Source: CAYOWK01 sp964407665
GTDB taxonomy: Bacteria > Pseudomonadota > Alphaproteobacteria > Caulobacterales > Hyphomonadaceae
Assembly (NCBI GenBank): GCA_964407665.1
Contig: CAYOWK010000013.1
Location: 1-64,000, forward strand
Length of the DNA: 64,000 nt
Direction of reading: 5' to 3'
Shown here: positions 33,717 through 44,134 of the stretch, piece after piece
How positions within the stretch are numbered: position 1 is the stretch's first letter
How the letters are laid out: each line of letters opens with the position of its first letter
Notes under the pieces: generated by a model
Databases searched by the model: none
The model's input: the letters and a program-made list of their open reading frames with translations, nothing else
What the model was told of the DNA's origin: nothing
Translations under genes and position numbers: made by a program

Positions 33717-35801
33717 ATGTCCAACCCGACAGATCAGGCGCCGCTGGACGACGCTGGCGTACCGCACCAGACCACCAACGACGGCTTCGATACCCTCACG
33801 ACCGCACAGGGCGCACCTGTTTCAGACAACCAGAATCACCTTCGCGCCGGCCCCCGGGGGCCCATGCTGATGGATGACTTCCATTTCCGGGAGAAGATCT
33901 TCCACTTCGACCATGAGCGCATTCCCGAGCGCGTCGTCCATGCGCGCGGCTTTGGCGCCCACGGCTATTTCGAAACGACCGATTCGCTCGCTGACGTCAC
34001 CAGCGCCGACCTGTTTCAACGGCCGGGCGACAAGACGCCCGTGTTCGTCCGGTTCTCGACCGTAGCCGGCAACAAGGGATCGGCAGACCTGGCGCGAGAC
34101 GTGCGCGGCTTCGCGGTGAAGTTCTACACCCAGCAGGGCAATTGGGACCTCGTCGGCAACAACATCCCGGTCTTCTTCATCCAGGACGCGATCAAGTTTC
34201 CCGACCTGATCCATGCCGCAAAGGACGAGCCGGATCGCGGCTTCCCGCAGGCCCAGACCGCTCACGACAATTTCTGGGACTTCATCTCGCTGTCGCCCGA
34301 GGCGATGCACATGGTGATGTGGATCATGTCGGACCGGACGATCCCCCGCTCCTTCCGGTTCATGGAAGGCTTCGGCGTCCACACGTTCCGGTTTGTCAGC
34401 GCCGAGGGCAAATCGACCTTCGTGAAGTTCCACTGGAAGCCGAAGCTCGGACTGCAGTCGGTGATGTGGAACGAGGCGGTGAAGATCAACGGGGCAGACC
34501 CCGACTTCCATCGCCGCGACATGTGGGACGCCATCACGCAGGGAGACTTCCCCGAATGGGAGCTGGGCGTGCAACTGTTCGACGACGCATTCGCCGAGGC
34601 CTTCGAGTTCGACGTGCTGGACTCGACGAAGCTGATCCCCGAGGAGCAGGTGCCGATCCGCATCGTCGGCCGGCTGGTGCTCAATCAGGTCGTCGACAAC
34701 TTCTTCGCCGAGACGGAACAGGTCGCCTTCTGCACGCAGAACATCGTGCCGGGCATCGACTTCTCGAACGATCCGCTGCTGCAGGGGCGCAACTTCTCCT
34801 ATCTCGATACGCAGCTGAAGCGGCTGGGCGGTCCGAACTTCACGCACCTGCCGATCAACGCGCCGCGTTGCCCGTTCGCGACTTTCCAGCAGGATGGGCA
34901 TATGGCGATGCGCAATCCGAAAGGCCGCGCCAATTATGAGCCCAACAGCTGGGGGCCCAAGGAAGGCGGTCCGCGCGAGGACCCCCGCAAAGGGTTCCGG
35001 TCGTTCCCGGAGCCGGTGTCGGGCGAGAAGCTGCGCACGCGTTCGGAGACGTTTGCCGACCACTACAGCCAGGCCCGGCAGTTCTTCCGCAGCCAGACTG
35101 ACGTTGAGCAGAAGCACATCGCCGATGCGCTGACGTTCGAGCTGTCGAAGGTGGAGACGCCTGCCATCCGCATGCGTGTCGTCTCGCACCTCGTGACGCT
35201 TGATCCCGAGCTGGCGGAGATGGTTGCAGACGGTCTTGGGGTGGAGCTGCCGGAGGCGGCTACGCCTGCGCGCGAGCCCATCGACCTGCCCGTTCTGGAG
35301 AGCCTGAGCATCGTCAACAACGGTCCGCAGACTTTCAAGGGCCGCAAGCTGGGCGTGCTGCTGACGGACGGGGCGAGCGCAGCCTTACATGATGCGCTCT
35401 GCAACGCAGTGACCGGCGCAGACGGTGTTGTGGAGGTGATCGCTCCGCGCATTGCCGGAGCGACGCTCGACGACGGGACGCTGGTCGAGGCCAAGCAGAA
35501 GATCGATGGCGGGCCGTCGGTCCTCTACGATGCGGTGGTGTTGCTGGTGTCTGCGGACGGGGCCGCCATGCTTGCAAAGGATGCTCCGACCCGCGATTTC
35601 ATCGCCGACGCTTTCGCGCACTGCAAGTTCATCGGCTACACGGCGGACGCGATGGTTCTGCTGGAGAAGGCGGGGATCGACGACAGCCTTGACGATGGTT
35701 GTGTTGAGCTGGGCGGGCCTGGCGATGCGCAGGGGTTTGTCGACGGTCTAGGCGCATTGCGGTTCTGGGCGCGTGAGCCGGGTGTGGATATGGACGCGTA
35801 G
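33717..35801 (+). CDS. katE: Large-subunit (clade 2) heme catalase
   Basis: This catalase breaks down hydrogen peroxide. The protein is 694 residues, the size of HPII-type catalases. The distal His is in [17 protein letters not shown] near residue 74, the Asn in [16 protein letters not shown] near 147, and the proximal heme Tyr in [13 protein letters not shown] near 361. After about residue 540 comes the flavodoxin/DJ-1-like C-terminal domain ([20 protein letters not shown]) that defines the large subunit class. Start 33717 has GAGG upstream. It is divergent from pccB; the 202-base spacer shows no obvious OxyR site. Confidence 0.96.
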   Translation: MSNPTDQAPLDDAGVPHQTTNDGFDTLTTAQGAPVSDNQNHLRAGPRGPMLMDDFHFREKIFHFDHERIPERVVHARGFGAHGYFETTDSLADVTSADLFQRPGDKTPVFVRFSTVAGNKGSADLARDVRGFAVKFYTQQGNWDLVGNNIPVFFIQDAIKFPDLIHAAKDEPDRGFPQAQTAHDNFWDFISLSPEAMHMVMWIMSDRTIPRSFRFMEGFGVHTFRFVSAEGKSTFVKFHWKPKLGLQSVMWNEAVKINGADPDFHRRDMWDAITQGDFPEWELGVQLFDDAFAEAFEFDVLDSTKLIPEEQVPIRIVGRLVLNQVVDNFFAETEQVAFCTQNIVPGIDFSNDPLLQGRNFSYLDTQLKRLGGPNFTHLPINAPRCPFATFQQDGHMAMRNPKGRANYEPNSWGPKEGGPREDPRKGFRSFPEPVSGEKLRTRSETFADHYSQARQFFRSQTDVEQKHIADALTFELSKVETPAIRMRVVSHLVTLDPELAEMVADGLGVELPEAATPAREPIDLPVLESLSIVNNGPQTFKGRKLGVLLTDGASAALHDALCNAVTGADGVVEVIAPRIAGATLDDGTLVEAKQKIDGGPSVLYDAVVLLVSADGAAMLAKDAPTRDFIADAFAHCKFIGYTADAMVLLEKAGIDDSLDDGCVELGGPGDAQGFVDGLGALRFWAREPGVDMDA

Positions 35802-35905
35802 CGCTCGGATTGAGCGAGTAAAAGGTCAGGCTCCCTGGCCGATGAATCTACCTCTGGCGTGCTCGGCGATGGGTAACACCATGCGTCGGGCCGTATCTTG
35901 GGCAA

Positions 35906-36292
35906 CTATCTCTTTTGGCCCGACAAACGAGAGCAGATTGTCAGGACTACGGCGACGCAAAGGGCCAACAGCCAAAACCCGCCTATGAAGGCGCAGTAGA
36001 CCAAAATTGTCCGGGCGCCCTTTGCGAATACAGGAAAAGCCGACCCGCCCATCCATGTCATCATCAGCGCCAGGGAAAACCAGAGCTTGGCGAGTGGACC
36101 CGGCCGGGTCAGGTGGCCTACCAGAACAAGCCCTGCAAGCACCGCGATTGTCAGAAGCTGCCAGAGCACAAACTCCAGTAGCTCCATGCCGGGTGCGCGG
36201 CCAAACCATGTAAGGCCATACCAGAGGACGACAGGTATGGATCCCTTGATCGCGTTGTCGATCTGTTGATCCGACATCCCCCCAACAGCCAA
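35906..36292 (-). CDS. Small polytopic membrane protein of unknown function
   Basis: This 128-residue protein has about four hydrophobic segments (IPVVLWYGLTWFG, VLWQLLTIAVLAGLVLVG, LWFSLALMMTWMGGSAFPVF, ILVYCAFIGGFWLLALCVAV) and a short basic tail. The proposed start is TTG 36292 with AGGGGG 6 bases upstream; the alternative ATG 36277 (MSDQQIDNAIKG) has a poorly spaced site. It begins 9 bases after the TonB-receptor stop, so it is likely cotranscribed. I do not recognise the family. Confidence 0.65.
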   Translation of the reverse strand: MAVGGMSDQQIDNAIKGSIPVVLWYGLTWFGRAPGMELLEFVLWQLLTIAVLAGLVLVGHLTRPGPLAKLWFSLALMMTWMGGSAFPVFAKGARTILVYCAFIGGFWLLALCVAVVLTICSRLSGQKR

Positions 36293-36301
36293 GACTGCCC
36301 C

Positions 36302-38383
36302 CTACTTCCGCACCCGTACCCCGAACGTCGCGTTGAGCGGGTCGCCGGGGAAGTAGCGGTCCTGGCCGAAGCCGAAGTCGGCGCGGTCGGCGTAGCGCTC
36401 GTCTGTCAGGTTGCGGACGATCACGAAGGCTTCGAGCGTGTCGTTGATGTCGTAGGCGCCGCGCAGGTGGGCCAGGAGGTGGCCGTCATACGAGGCGGTG
36501 TTCGCAGCGTTGGTGAAGTATTCGCCGACGAACTCAGTTGAGAGCGCAAGGCTGAACGGTCCGTCCGCCCAGCCGAAGCCGGCGTCAGCGAGCCATTCCG
36601 GAGCGGTGTCGATCTGGCCGCCGTCGAAGATGTCCTCGGCAGCGGAGACCACGTTGCGGTTGAAGGCGTAGGTCTGGTCCGACCAGGCGACGCTGGCGTT
36701 CCAGAAGAAGCCGGCAGGCAGATCGCCGGAGAGGGCGGCCTCGACGCCGACGTGGTCGGTCTTGCCGTCCGGCACGTTGCGGCCGTCGCTGTCGCGGAAG
36801 AAGAAGTTGTCCTTCTTCATCGTGTAGGCGGCGACATCGAAACGGACCGGGCCCGCTTGCCCGCGCACGCCCGCCTCGAGGCTGTCGAGGGTTTCGACGT
36901 CGAGCGGCTGAATCGTCTGCAGATTCTGCAGCTTGTACTGGTCCGAGACCTGCGGCGCGCGCTCGCCGCGTGCGTAGTTGGCGTAGAGTTCAACCGCATC
37001 GAGGCCGGACCACACCAGACCCAGCTTCGGCGTCAGAAGGTTGAAGTCGTCCTCGCGGCTGGGCGCCGTGCGGAAACGGCCACGGTCGCCCGGTGCGATG
37101 TTGGTGGTGTAGTCGTAGGCGTGGCTCTCGGCGCGCAGACCGCCGAGCAGCTTCCAGTCCGGGGCGAAGTTCCAGTCGATCTCGCCGTAGACGGCGGTCG
37201 TAAGGGTGGTGACGTCGTAGTCGTAGTGGACGCCTCGCGGGAAGACGTTGGCGCCCTGGTTGAATGTGGGTCGCGTCTGGATCTCGCGCAGGAACCCGTC
37301 AGCATACTGGATGTCGGCGCCGAAGCTGGCGCGCAGGTCTTCAGGCCCGAAGTCGTAGCGCACCATCAGGCCGCCCGAGTCGTGGCCGTTCTTCTCGGTC
37401 GACTGGTCCGGCAGGAAGTGCTGGATGAAGATCATCCGCTGGGTGATGGCGAAGGGCGTGACGGTGAGGAGGTCGCGGCCGAACTCCTTCTCGAAGCGGA
37501 GATTGGCCCGGGCCGTCCACGCGTCGCGGTAGGCCTCGGGGTTCAGGTTGGCCTTGGCGAGGTCGTCATTCTCGTAGGCTTTCGGCCCCTGGATGAAACC
37601 GCCGGTCTCCTGCTGGAGATTGACCCCGGCAATGGTGGCGACAGCGCGCCAGTCGTCCCCGCCCCAGCCGGAGCGGAAGGTCAGCTTCTGCATGTCGACG
37701 CCAGTGGCGTCGCGCCAGCCGATGTCCTTCGTCACGGAGAGCGCCGAGAGGTAGTCGACGCCGGCTTCGGAGAAATTGACGACCGCATCGGAGCGGTAGC
37801 GCTGGAGCGTGTTGCCGCTGAGGGTGAATGTGCCGCCCGGTTCAGCGCCCGGATCGGGGTCGATGAAGTTCACCAGGCCATGAACGGCGTTCGAGCCGTA
37901 GCGGACGGAGCCGGGGCCGCGAACGACCTCGATGGCTTCGGCAATCTCGTGGTGGGTGTCGATCAGGCCATTGACGTTGCCGAAGGCCGGGGCGCGGAGC
38001 GGCACGCCGTTCTCGAGCAGGAGGAACGAGCCCTGCCCCGATCCGCCGGTGAGCACGGGCGAGCGGATGGCGATGATGTGCTCCTGCAGGGAGTTCATCT
38101 GAACGTTGACGCCAGCAACCGTGTTGAGGATTTCCGCGCCATGGTCAGCGCGGGTTTCCTCGATGGTCGCCTGCGGGATGACCGAATAGGAACCCGGATC
38201 GCCTTCGACGCGATCGCCGTAGATGGTGATGACTTCGCGGCCCGCAGGAGGCGCCTCGGCAGGACCAGCAGCGGGCTTTCCGGCAGGATTAGCCCCAGCC
38301 GTCTGGGCGTGCGCGGCGGCGCTTGCCGCCACAAGGGCCACGGCAAGTGCAATCGTGCTGGCCGCGCTGGTGCGTACGGTCAT
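36302..38383 (-). CDS. TonB-dependent outer-membrane receptor
   Basis: This 693-residue protein has a signal peptide (STIALAVALVAASAAAHAQ). The plug domain spans about 50-165 (EVITIYGDRVEGDPGSYSVI, LNTVAGVNVQMNSLQEHI, EAIEVVRGPGSVRYGSNAVH) and the 22-strand barrel ends in DPLNATFGVRVRK, an aromatic-poor but typical C-terminus. TYGD-like TonB-box residues are in VITIYGD. The barrel contains YANYARGERAPQVSDQYKLQ and VRNLTDERYADRADFGFGQD. The ligand is unknown; the nucleoside transporter just upstream on the same strand hints at nucleosides, but that is weak inference. Confidence 0.93.
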   Translation of the reverse strand: MTVRTSAASTIALAVALVAASAAAHAQTAGANPAGKPAAGPAEAPPAGREVITIYGDRVEGDPGSYSVIPQATIEETRADHGAEILNTVAGVNVQMNSLQEHIIAIRSPVLTGGSGQGSFLLLENGVPLRAPAFGNVNGLIDTHHEIAEAIEVVRGPGSVRYGSNAVHGLVNFIDPDPGAEPGGTFTLSGNTLQRYRSDAVVNFSEAGVDYLSALSVTKDIGWRDATGVDMQKLTFRSGWGGDDWRAVATIAGVNLQQETGGFIQGPKAYENDDLAKANLNPEAYRDAWTARANLRFEKEFGRDLLTVTPFAITQRMIFIQHFLPDQSTEKNGHDSGGLMVRYDFGPEDLRASFGADIQYADGFLREIQTRPTFNQGANVFPRGVHYDYDVTTLTTAVYGEIDWNFAPDWKLLGGLRAESHAYDYTTNIAPGDRGRFRTAPSREDDFNLLTPKLGLVWSGLDAVELYANYARGERAPQVSDQYKLQNLQTIQPLDVETLDSLEAGVRGQAGPVRFDVAAYTMKKDNFFFRDSDGRNVPDGKTDHVGVEAALSGDLPAGFFWNASVAWSDQTYAFNRNVVSAAEDIFDGGQIDTAPEWLADAGFGWADGPFSLALSTEFVGEYFTNAANTASYDGHLLAHLRGAYDINDTLEAFVIVRNLTDERYADRADFGFGQDRYFPGDPLNATFGVRVRK

Positions 38384-38446
38384 GGTTTTCTCCCGGGACT
38401 CTACTGGTCGCGTCGCGTTTCAACGTCCCGGATAGGCTGTTCCGCC

Positions 38447-39730
38447 TCAACCCGCAAATAAAGCTGCCGGGAGCAGTCCGATAACTGCAGCGGAGGTGCA
38501 GGTTGCGAGGGTGCCGGACACGAGTGTCTTCCAGGCGAGACTGAGGAAGACCTCACGCCGCTCCGGGGCGATGATCGACAGGCCGCCGATCAGGATCCCG
38601 ACCGAACCGAAGTTGGCAAAGCCGCAGATGGCGTTGGCGACAATTCGGCGGGTGCGGTCCGACATCTCGGTTACCGGGACGGCGGAGAGGTCGATGAAGG
38701 CGACGAACTCGGTGAGGACGGTCTTCACGCCCATCAGCGATCCCGCTTTCTGGGCCTCCTCCATCGGTACGCCGATCATGTACATCAGGGGGGCGAAGAG
38801 CCAGCCGAGGATGCGCTGGATGCTAAGTTTGTCGCCCATCACAGCGGGGAACGCGCCCAGGATGCTGTTGACGAGGTAGAGCAGCGCCAGCGCCGCAATC
38901 AGCATGGTGGCGATGTTGAGGACGATCTTCATCCCGTCAGAGGCGCCGGTCGCGAAGGCGTCCATGGTGGAGTGGTATTCGAAGTCAGGTTCGTGGGCGC
39001 GTTCATTCGTGGCGGTTGCTTCCGGCACGATACTCAGCGCTACGGCGACGGCGGCGGGGGCCGCCATCAGGGACGCGGCGAGAAGCTGCGACAGCGGGTC
39101 TGCCATCACAGGCGCGAGGAAGGTGATGTAGATGACCATCACGGAGCCCGCGATGGTGGCGAAGCCGGCGGTCATGACGATGAAGATCTCCGACCGCGTC
39201 ATGCCCGGAAGGTAGGGTTTGATGAGGACCGGGGCCTCGGTCATGCCCATGAAGACGTTCGCGGATACGGCTAGGCTGGTGGCGCCGCCAATGCCCATGG
39301 TGCGGGCAAAAATGATCGCGAAGCCCTTCGTCACCCAGCGCAGCACATGCCAATGCCACAGGATGGCGGACAGGGCCGCCACCACGATAACCAGCGGCAA
39401 GATCTGGAAGAAGAACAGCGGCGGCGGCGAGGCCTCCGAGAAGTTCCAGGCGGTGTTGTCGCCCACATAGCCGAAGACGAAGTTGGTGCCCGCCCGGGTC
39501 GCGGCCTGAAGGGCGTCGACGACGACGCTGGCCTGCGAAAGCGCCATCTTGATCGGGGGCACACCGTAGAGAAGCAGGGCGAACATGATCTGCAGGGCGG
39601 TAGCGCCGAGCACGATCCGCCATGGGAACCGCTTGCGGTTCTCGGACATGCCCCAGCAGACCAGATAGATGACGCCCAGCCCAAGGATGGCGCGTGCGTT
39701 GTCCCAGCCCCACTCAATATTATCGAACAT
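38447..39730 (-). CDS. Concentrative nucleoside transporter (CNT/NupC family)
   Basis: This is an inner-membrane sodium- or proton-driven nucleoside importer of 427 residues. Family motifs are VFMGMTEAPVLIKPYLPGMT (the G-x-T-E-x-P helix tip that binds the base) and VANAICGFANFGSVGILIGG (second hairpin, N-x-x-x-G-F-A-N). Eight or more hydrophobic segments are visible, and AGFATIAGSVMVIYITFL is also conserved. It is followed after 63 bases by the TonB receptor on the same strand, so outer- and inner-membrane uptake may be coregulated. Confidence 0.93.
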   Translation of the reverse strand: MFDNIEWGWDNARAILGLGVIYLVCWGMSENRKRFPWRIVLGATALQIMFALLLYGVPPIKMALSQASVVVDALQAATRAGTNFVFGYVGDNTAWNFSEASPPPLFFFQILPLVIVVAALSAILWHWHVLRWVTKGFAIIFARTMGIGGATSLAVSANVFMGMTEAPVLIKPYLPGMTRSEIFIVMTAGFATIAGSVMVIYITFLAPVMADPLSQLLAASLMAAPAAVAVALSIVPEATATNERAHEPDFEYHSTMDAFATGASDGMKIVLNIATMLIAALALLYLVNSILGAFPAVMGDKLSIQRILGWLFAPLMYMIGVPMEEAQKAGSLMGVKTVLTEFVAFIDLSAVPVTEMSDRTRRIVANAICGFANFGSVGILIGGLSIIAPERREVFLSLAWKTLVSGTLATCTSAAVIGLLPAALFAG

Positions 39731-39829
39731 GTAGTCCCCGCGGCCCGAAACTGGCCTTACGATTAGTGCGCCAAGGCGCCCTAAGGAAGGAAAATCGTTC
39801 CCGGGGAGACAACCACGCCGGCCCGCTGC

Positions 39830-41908
39830 TTATCCGCGCAGCATTTCGTCTATCAGCACATCGGCGGCGTAAATGGTCCGTAACGCCGCGATCAGCATCG
39901 GCGAGGCGACCGAAACCGTACGGTTCAGGGCTTCATCGTAGCCAAAATGCCCCCCCACAGAGTGAATGTTCCCGTCGAACACGAGGCCTACGATCTGGCC
40001 CTTGCGGTTGACCAGCGGCGAACCTGAGTGTCCGCCGACAGTGTCGTTGGTGGATACCATGTTCATAGGGGTCCCCTCCTCGATCCGGGCGGCGCCCGAC
40101 GACCAGCGAGGGGTGAGGTCGAAGGGTGAGGAACCAGTCGCACGGCGCAACAGACCCTCGACGAAGGTAAACGCCGGAACGGCGCCGTGCTGGGGATCGA
40201 GCCAGCCCTTCACGACGCCGTACGAGAGCCGCAGCGTGAAGGTGGCGTCCGGGTAGACCGTGTCGCCGAGCACAGCGAACCGCAGATGGGCAATCCGTTC
40301 GGCGGCGCGCGCCTTGGGTGACGTGACGCGTGTTTCGTACTCCGAACGGGCGAGGCGCGCGTAGCTGTCGAGGCGCCGGACCATCTGGATGGCGGGGTCA
40401 GACGAGACCTCCAGAGCGGACGGATCGCTCCAGAGCTTCTGCCTGTAGGAGGGATCAACAAGACGGGAATTGGCTGCGATTTCGCTCGCCAGCTGGGCGG
40501 CGGACTTCCCGTCGAACAGCGCGCGGACAGCCGGATGGTCGGGGCCGAGCAGTTCGCGCGTCTTGAGCAGCCAGAACTCCACTTCGAGACGTTCAAGCAC
40601 GGGATGGACGACGGTTTCCGCTGTGAGGCGTCGGGCGACGGCCGGCAGCCGGGCGTCGACGAATTCGGGCAGACGCTGGGCGGACGGCTTTTTCCGCTCC
40701 GCGCCGCCGCGGACGATTGTCCGGGCATCTGCCAGAAGCGTCGAGCCAGCGCCGAGGCGAGCCTCCAGCATCTCCCAGGGCAGCCACGTTTCGACCTCAG
40801 CGGCGCGAACGGTGTCCATGTCCAGGAAGGGATCGCCATAGGTCGCCCGGAGGCCGGCGTCAGCCGCCAGGGCGTCGCGCAACTGTTGCTCCTGCGCCCT
40901 CTTGCGGGCGAGGACTTCCTCCTGGACGAGCGACTGCCTGCGTCCGCGCTGGACCTTCACGGCGTTCTCGATCGAGAAGATTGCGTCGCGGGTCTGCCGC
41001 GCCTCCTCTTCTCCGGTTTGTGCGACGGCCAGCAGTGAGCCCCTGATCTGCGCGAGATACTCGATGCGCCAGGGCAGGAAGTGATCGCGCTGGAACTCCA
41101 GTTCGGAAACCGTCAGCAACCGTTCCGTGCCGCCGGGGTGCCCGGATGTGAAGACAAGGTCGCCTTCGATGGGGCCGGCTGGATCGATCCGCAGGGGATC
41201 CCGAAAGCGGACCGGCGCCCCGTCGCGGTAGAGCCGGAGCAGCGCCATATCGAGTGCGTAACGGGGGAAATTGTAGTTATCTGGGTCGCCGCCAAAGAAG
41301 GCTGCCTGGAACTCCGGCGCGAAGACCAGACGGACATCCTGGTAGAGGGTGTAGCGGTACAGCATGAAGCGGCCGCCATTGTAGAGTGTCACAAGCTGGC
41401 AGGCGTCGGTCTTCGCACCGGCGCAGGCTTCCTGTTCGATCACCACCCTCGCTGCCGCACGGGCGCCCGCGACCTCGCTGGCGTCCAGCCCTGCCGACGC
41501 AGCCTGCATGCGCGCCGTGACGTCGGTGACGGACTGCAGGATCGAGGCTTCCATGCCGGGACAGACACGTTCGTCGGCCCGACCCACCGCCAGAAAGCCC
41601 CGCGCCGACAGATCGCTTCGATCCGTGGACAAGGCGTCGATGCAGGCACGGATGCAATGGTGATTGGTCAGGACGAGACCGGCCTTCGAGACTACCGACC
41701 CCGAACATCCGCCCTCAAGCCGTACGGAGGCTTTCTGAACACGCTCCAGCCATGCCCTGTCTGGCGCAAAGCCGTAGGCCGCCTTTACTCGGGCTGACGG
41801 AAAGGCCTCGAACGTCCACATGCCCTCGTCGGCAGCGGCCGCCGGCGAAAGGACCGCCAGACATACCGTCATGCTGGCCGCCAGAATGGCCATGAGACGT
41901 ACGCGCAT
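39830..41908 (-). CDS. S46 family dipeptidyl-peptidase (DPP7/DPP11-like), exported
   Basis: This 692-residue periplasmic serine peptidase releases N-terminal dipeptides. The signal peptide is MRVRLMAILAASMTVCLAVL. The mature start ADEGMWTFEAFPSARVKAAY is typical. The catalytic His is in LVLTNHHCIRACID near residue 83 and the Ser in TVGGHSGSPLVNRKGQIVGL near 628. The C-terminal pocket reads VFDGNIHSVGGHFGYDE where known enzymes have FDGNxEAxSGD, so specificity may differ. The start at 41908 has GGGAG 9 bases upstream. Confidence 0.92.
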   Translation of the reverse strand: MRVRLMAILAASMTVCLAVLSPAAAADEGMWTFEAFPSARVKAAYGFAPDRAWLERVQKASVRLEGGCSGSVVSKAGLVLTNHHCIRACIDALSTDRSDLSARGFLAVGRADERVCPGMEASILQSVTDVTARMQAASAGLDASEVAGARAAARVVIEQEACAGAKTDACQLVTLYNGGRFMLYRYTLYQDVRLVFAPEFQAAFFGGDPDNYNFPRYALDMALLRLYRDGAPVRFRDPLRIDPAGPIEGDLVFTSGHPGGTERLLTVSELEFQRDHFLPWRIEYLAQIRGSLLAVAQTGEEEARQTRDAIFSIENAVKVQRGRRQSLVQEEVLARKRAQEQQLRDALAADAGLRATYGDPFLDMDTVRAAEVETWLPWEMLEARLGAGSTLLADARTIVRGGAERKKPSAQRLPEFVDARLPAVARRLTAETVVHPVLERLEVEFWLLKTRELLGPDHPAVRALFDGKSAAQLASEIAANSRLVDPSYRQKLWSDPSALEVSSDPAIQMVRRLDSYARLARSEYETRVTSPKARAAERIAHLRFAVLGDTVYPDATFTLRLSYGVVKGWLDPQHGAVPAFTFVEGLLRRATGSSPFDLTPRWSSGAARIEEGTPMNMVSTNDTVGGHSGSPLVNRKGQIVGLVFDGNIHSVGGHFGYDEALNRTVSVASPMLIAALRTIYAADVLIDEMLRG

Positions 41909-42026
41909 ACAGTGGGTCTCCCGCAGGCCTACCTGTGAGTTGGACCCTAACAGTTGCGGAGCATGTCTCAACAACTGCCGTCATTCTCAGGGTAAACCAA
42001 AGCGTGATCCGCTATCCGACGCTGCG

Positions 42027-42845
42027 TCAGCGCGCCGCTCGCCCGAGCAGCGACCAGTACGAGACCGGGAAGATCCGCTCGAGAATCGACACGGCGATGG
42101 CGTCGCCGCCTACCAGAACACGCGCACGGCGTTTCTCGATCGCGCGGACAATGATCTCGCCCGCCTTCGCAGGCGGCATTCGCAACAGTCTTTCGACATT
42201 GCGCATGTCGGCGTCGGAGGGACCATTTGCGCCGCGGCCGATCCTGGCGTCCGTTGCTATGCGAGTGCGGACGCCGCCGGGGTGCACGACGGTTACGCCG
42301 ACCGGCGATCCCTGACCGACCAGCTCGTGCCGGAGCGCCTGGGAGAAGCCGCGCACGGCGAACTTGGCAGCGCAGTAGGCCGTCTGCCCCGGCGGTGCGA
42401 CGATGCCGAACAGGCTGGACAGGTTCACGATCTGCGCCTGCGGCCGGGTTTTCAGATGGGGCAGAAAGGCGCGTGTGAGATTCACGACGCCAGAGAAATT
42501 GATGGACATCAGCCAGTCGAAATCCTCGGGCGCCAACTGCTCGAAGCTTCCATTGAGCGCAACGCCCGCATTGTTGACGAGGATATCGGCGCTGCCGTGA
42601 ACCGCCAGGACTTCTGCGGGAAAGGCCGCCACTGCGCTCGCGTTGGCGACGTCCAGACGATGACGCGTCACCCGTACGCTGTCGCCGACAAGTTTCGCCG
42701 TTTCTTCCAGGCCGACTTCGTTGCGATCAGCAAGCGCCAGATTGCAGCCGCGGGCCGCCAGCGAACAGGCGATTGCGCGACCGATACCGCTGGCGGCGCC
42801 TGTGACAACGGCTGTGCGGCCGGGGAACTCGAAACGGCTCGTCAT
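42027..42845 (-). CDS. SDR family NAD(P)-dependent oxidoreductase
   Basis: This is a classical short-chain dehydrogenase of 272 residues. The cofactor loop is VVTGAASGIGRAIACSLAAR, then ADILVNNAGVALNGSF, catalytic Ser in IVNLSSLFGIVAPPG and Tyr/Lys in TAYCAAKFAVRGFSQAL near 155. The tail contains HPGGVRTRIATDARIG and RVLVGGDAIAVSILERIFPV. It resembles SDRs acting on lipid or polyketide alcohols, but the substrate is not known. It stands alone between the S46 and cytochrome c genes. Confidence 0.9.
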   Translation of the reverse strand: MTSRFEFPGRTAVVTGAASGIGRAIACSLAARGCNLALADRNEVGLEETAKLVGDSVRVTRHRLDVANASAVAAFPAEVLAVHGSADILVNNAGVALNGSFEQLAPEDFDWLMSINFSGVVNLTRAFLPHLKTRPQAQIVNLSSLFGIVAPPGQTAYCAAKFAVRGFSQALRHELVGQGSPVGVTVVHPGGVRTRIATDARIGRGANGPSDADMRNVERLLRMPPAKAGEIIVRAIEKRRARVLVGGDAIAVSILERIFPVSYWSLLGRAAR

Positions 42846-42963
42846 TGGTGTGGACCGCCAGTCACCTGCATTGCTTGCGTCCGCATCGATTGCATCTCCG
42901 GCAGGCTCGACTCAGCCCTGACCGTCATAGCGCCAACCGGTGACAGCAACCAAACGGCGGCGG

Positions 42964-43329
42964 CTAGTTGGGCGAAGATCCGCCGGCTGACTTGGGCGTC
43001 TTGAGGGTCGCAAGCCAAGCTGCGAGGTCTTCGGTCTGGGTCGCGGTGATCTTCAGCAGCGGCATGGTCGGGTGGCCCGTCCGCATCCAGACGTCCAGCG
43101 CCATGAGGTTCATGCCCGGCATGTTGGCGATCTTCTCGAAGGCCGGCGCGGATGCGACAGGCGACGACCTTCCCAGCTCGACGGCATGACATTGCGCGCA
43201 CGCGGCCCTTGCGTACGCCTGACCGGCTTTCGCATCACCCTGTTCGGCGGCGACGGCCGGAGCGAGCGCCAGGCTTGCGAATAGCCCTGCAAGCCAGGGT
43301 CTGAAGGCGTTCCGACTGGAGTTGCGCAT
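42964..43329 (-). CDS. Class I c-type cytochrome
   Basis: This 121-residue periplasmic electron carrier has a signal peptide (FRPWLAGLFASLALAPAVAA). The heme site is AACAQCHAVELGRSSP, with the first Cys near mature residue 20, and the axial Met is in NLMALDVWMRTGHPTMPLLK. The C-terminus has the usual QTEDLAAWLATLK helix. AGGAGG lies 6 bases before the start at 43329, which decides it over an in-frame start 10 residues upstream. The redox partner is unknown. Confidence 0.9.
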   Translation of the reverse strand: MRNSSRNAFRPWLAGLFASLALAPAVAAEQGDAKAGQAYARAACAQCHAVELGRSSPVASAPAFEKIANMPGMNLMALDVWMRTGHPTMPLLKITATQTEDLAAWLATLKTPKSAGGSSPN

Positions 43330-43412
43330 GATCGGCCTCCTGAGAGGCCAGTAGGCCACAGCGCCGTTTCGAGCTGTTGACCGGGATCAAAAGGCGCTGT
43401 GCGGCGGGCGGC

Positions 43413-44051
43413 CTACCAGATCGTCGAGGCGTCCTTGCGCTTGTAGATCGAGCGGACCGGCTTCGCGAGGACACGCTGGACCATCGGCTCGAACGCTTCC
43501 AGCGGCATGCTGTCGTAGTCCTTGCGGAAAGCTGGCTGGTCGTAGAGGTGGCAGAACTGCGCCGTGTGCTCGAAGTGCGGGTGGCCGCGGTACTGCTCGC
43601 GCACGTCCCGGTCGAGGCCGAGATGGTGGAAGAAGTAGTAGCCTTGGAAGATGCCGTGCATCTCGACCATCCAGTGGTTCTGCTCCGAGACGAAGGGCTT
43701 CAGGATCGCTGCGGCGATGTCGGGGTGGTTGAACGCGCCAAGCGTATCGCCAATGTCGTGCAGCAGCGCGCAGACGACATATTCCTCGTCCTTGCCCGCA
43801 CGGTGGGCCATGGTGGCGGTCTGCAGCGAGTGCTCCATCCGGGTCACCGGGAAGCCGCCGCAATCGCCCTCAAGCAGCTTCAGGTGGCTGAGGATGCGGT
43901 CCGCGTTGCTCTTGTTGAACTCGACAGCCGCCTTGACGATGATCGCCCAGTCCTCCGGCTTGGACTCGAGGAAGGACGAGAAGGTCGCCTGCTCGTGCTC
44001 GCCGTGATGAGCCGAGGAGTCGGGGGGAATGGATTTCAGATCGTCGGCCAT
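43413..44051 (-). CDS. HD-domain phosphohydrolase-like protein
   Basis: This 212-residue protein has the metal ligands of the HD superfamily: VTRMEHSLQTATMAHRAG (His), VVCALLHDIGDTLGAFNHPD (His-Asp) and later HWMVEMHGIFQGYYFFHHLG. The pattern resembles the small HD phosphohydrolases and PhnZ/MIOX-like oxygenases, which share L-L-H-D-I-G-D. It could thus be a hydrolase or a diiron oxygenase. No phosphonate genes are nearby. The last base is 83 from the cytochrome start. Confidence 0.8.
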   Translation of the reverse strand: MADDLKSIPPDSSAHHGEHEQATFSSFLESKPEDWAIIVKAAVEFNKSNADRILSHLKLLEGDCGGFPVTRMEHSLQTATMAHRAGKDEEYVVCALLHDIGDTLGAFNHPDIAAAILKPFVSEQNHWMVEMHGIFQGYYFFHHLGLDRDVREQYRGHPHFEHTAQFCHLYDQPAFRKDYDSMPLEAFEPMVQRVLAKPVRSIYKRKDASTIW

Positions 44052-44134
44052 GGCGTCCTCCGGGCGGTATTCTGTTTGGATGCCTTATATCAGCTGGCGC
44101 GGACCAATGCATCCCGCTGCCAGCTGCAGGATTT

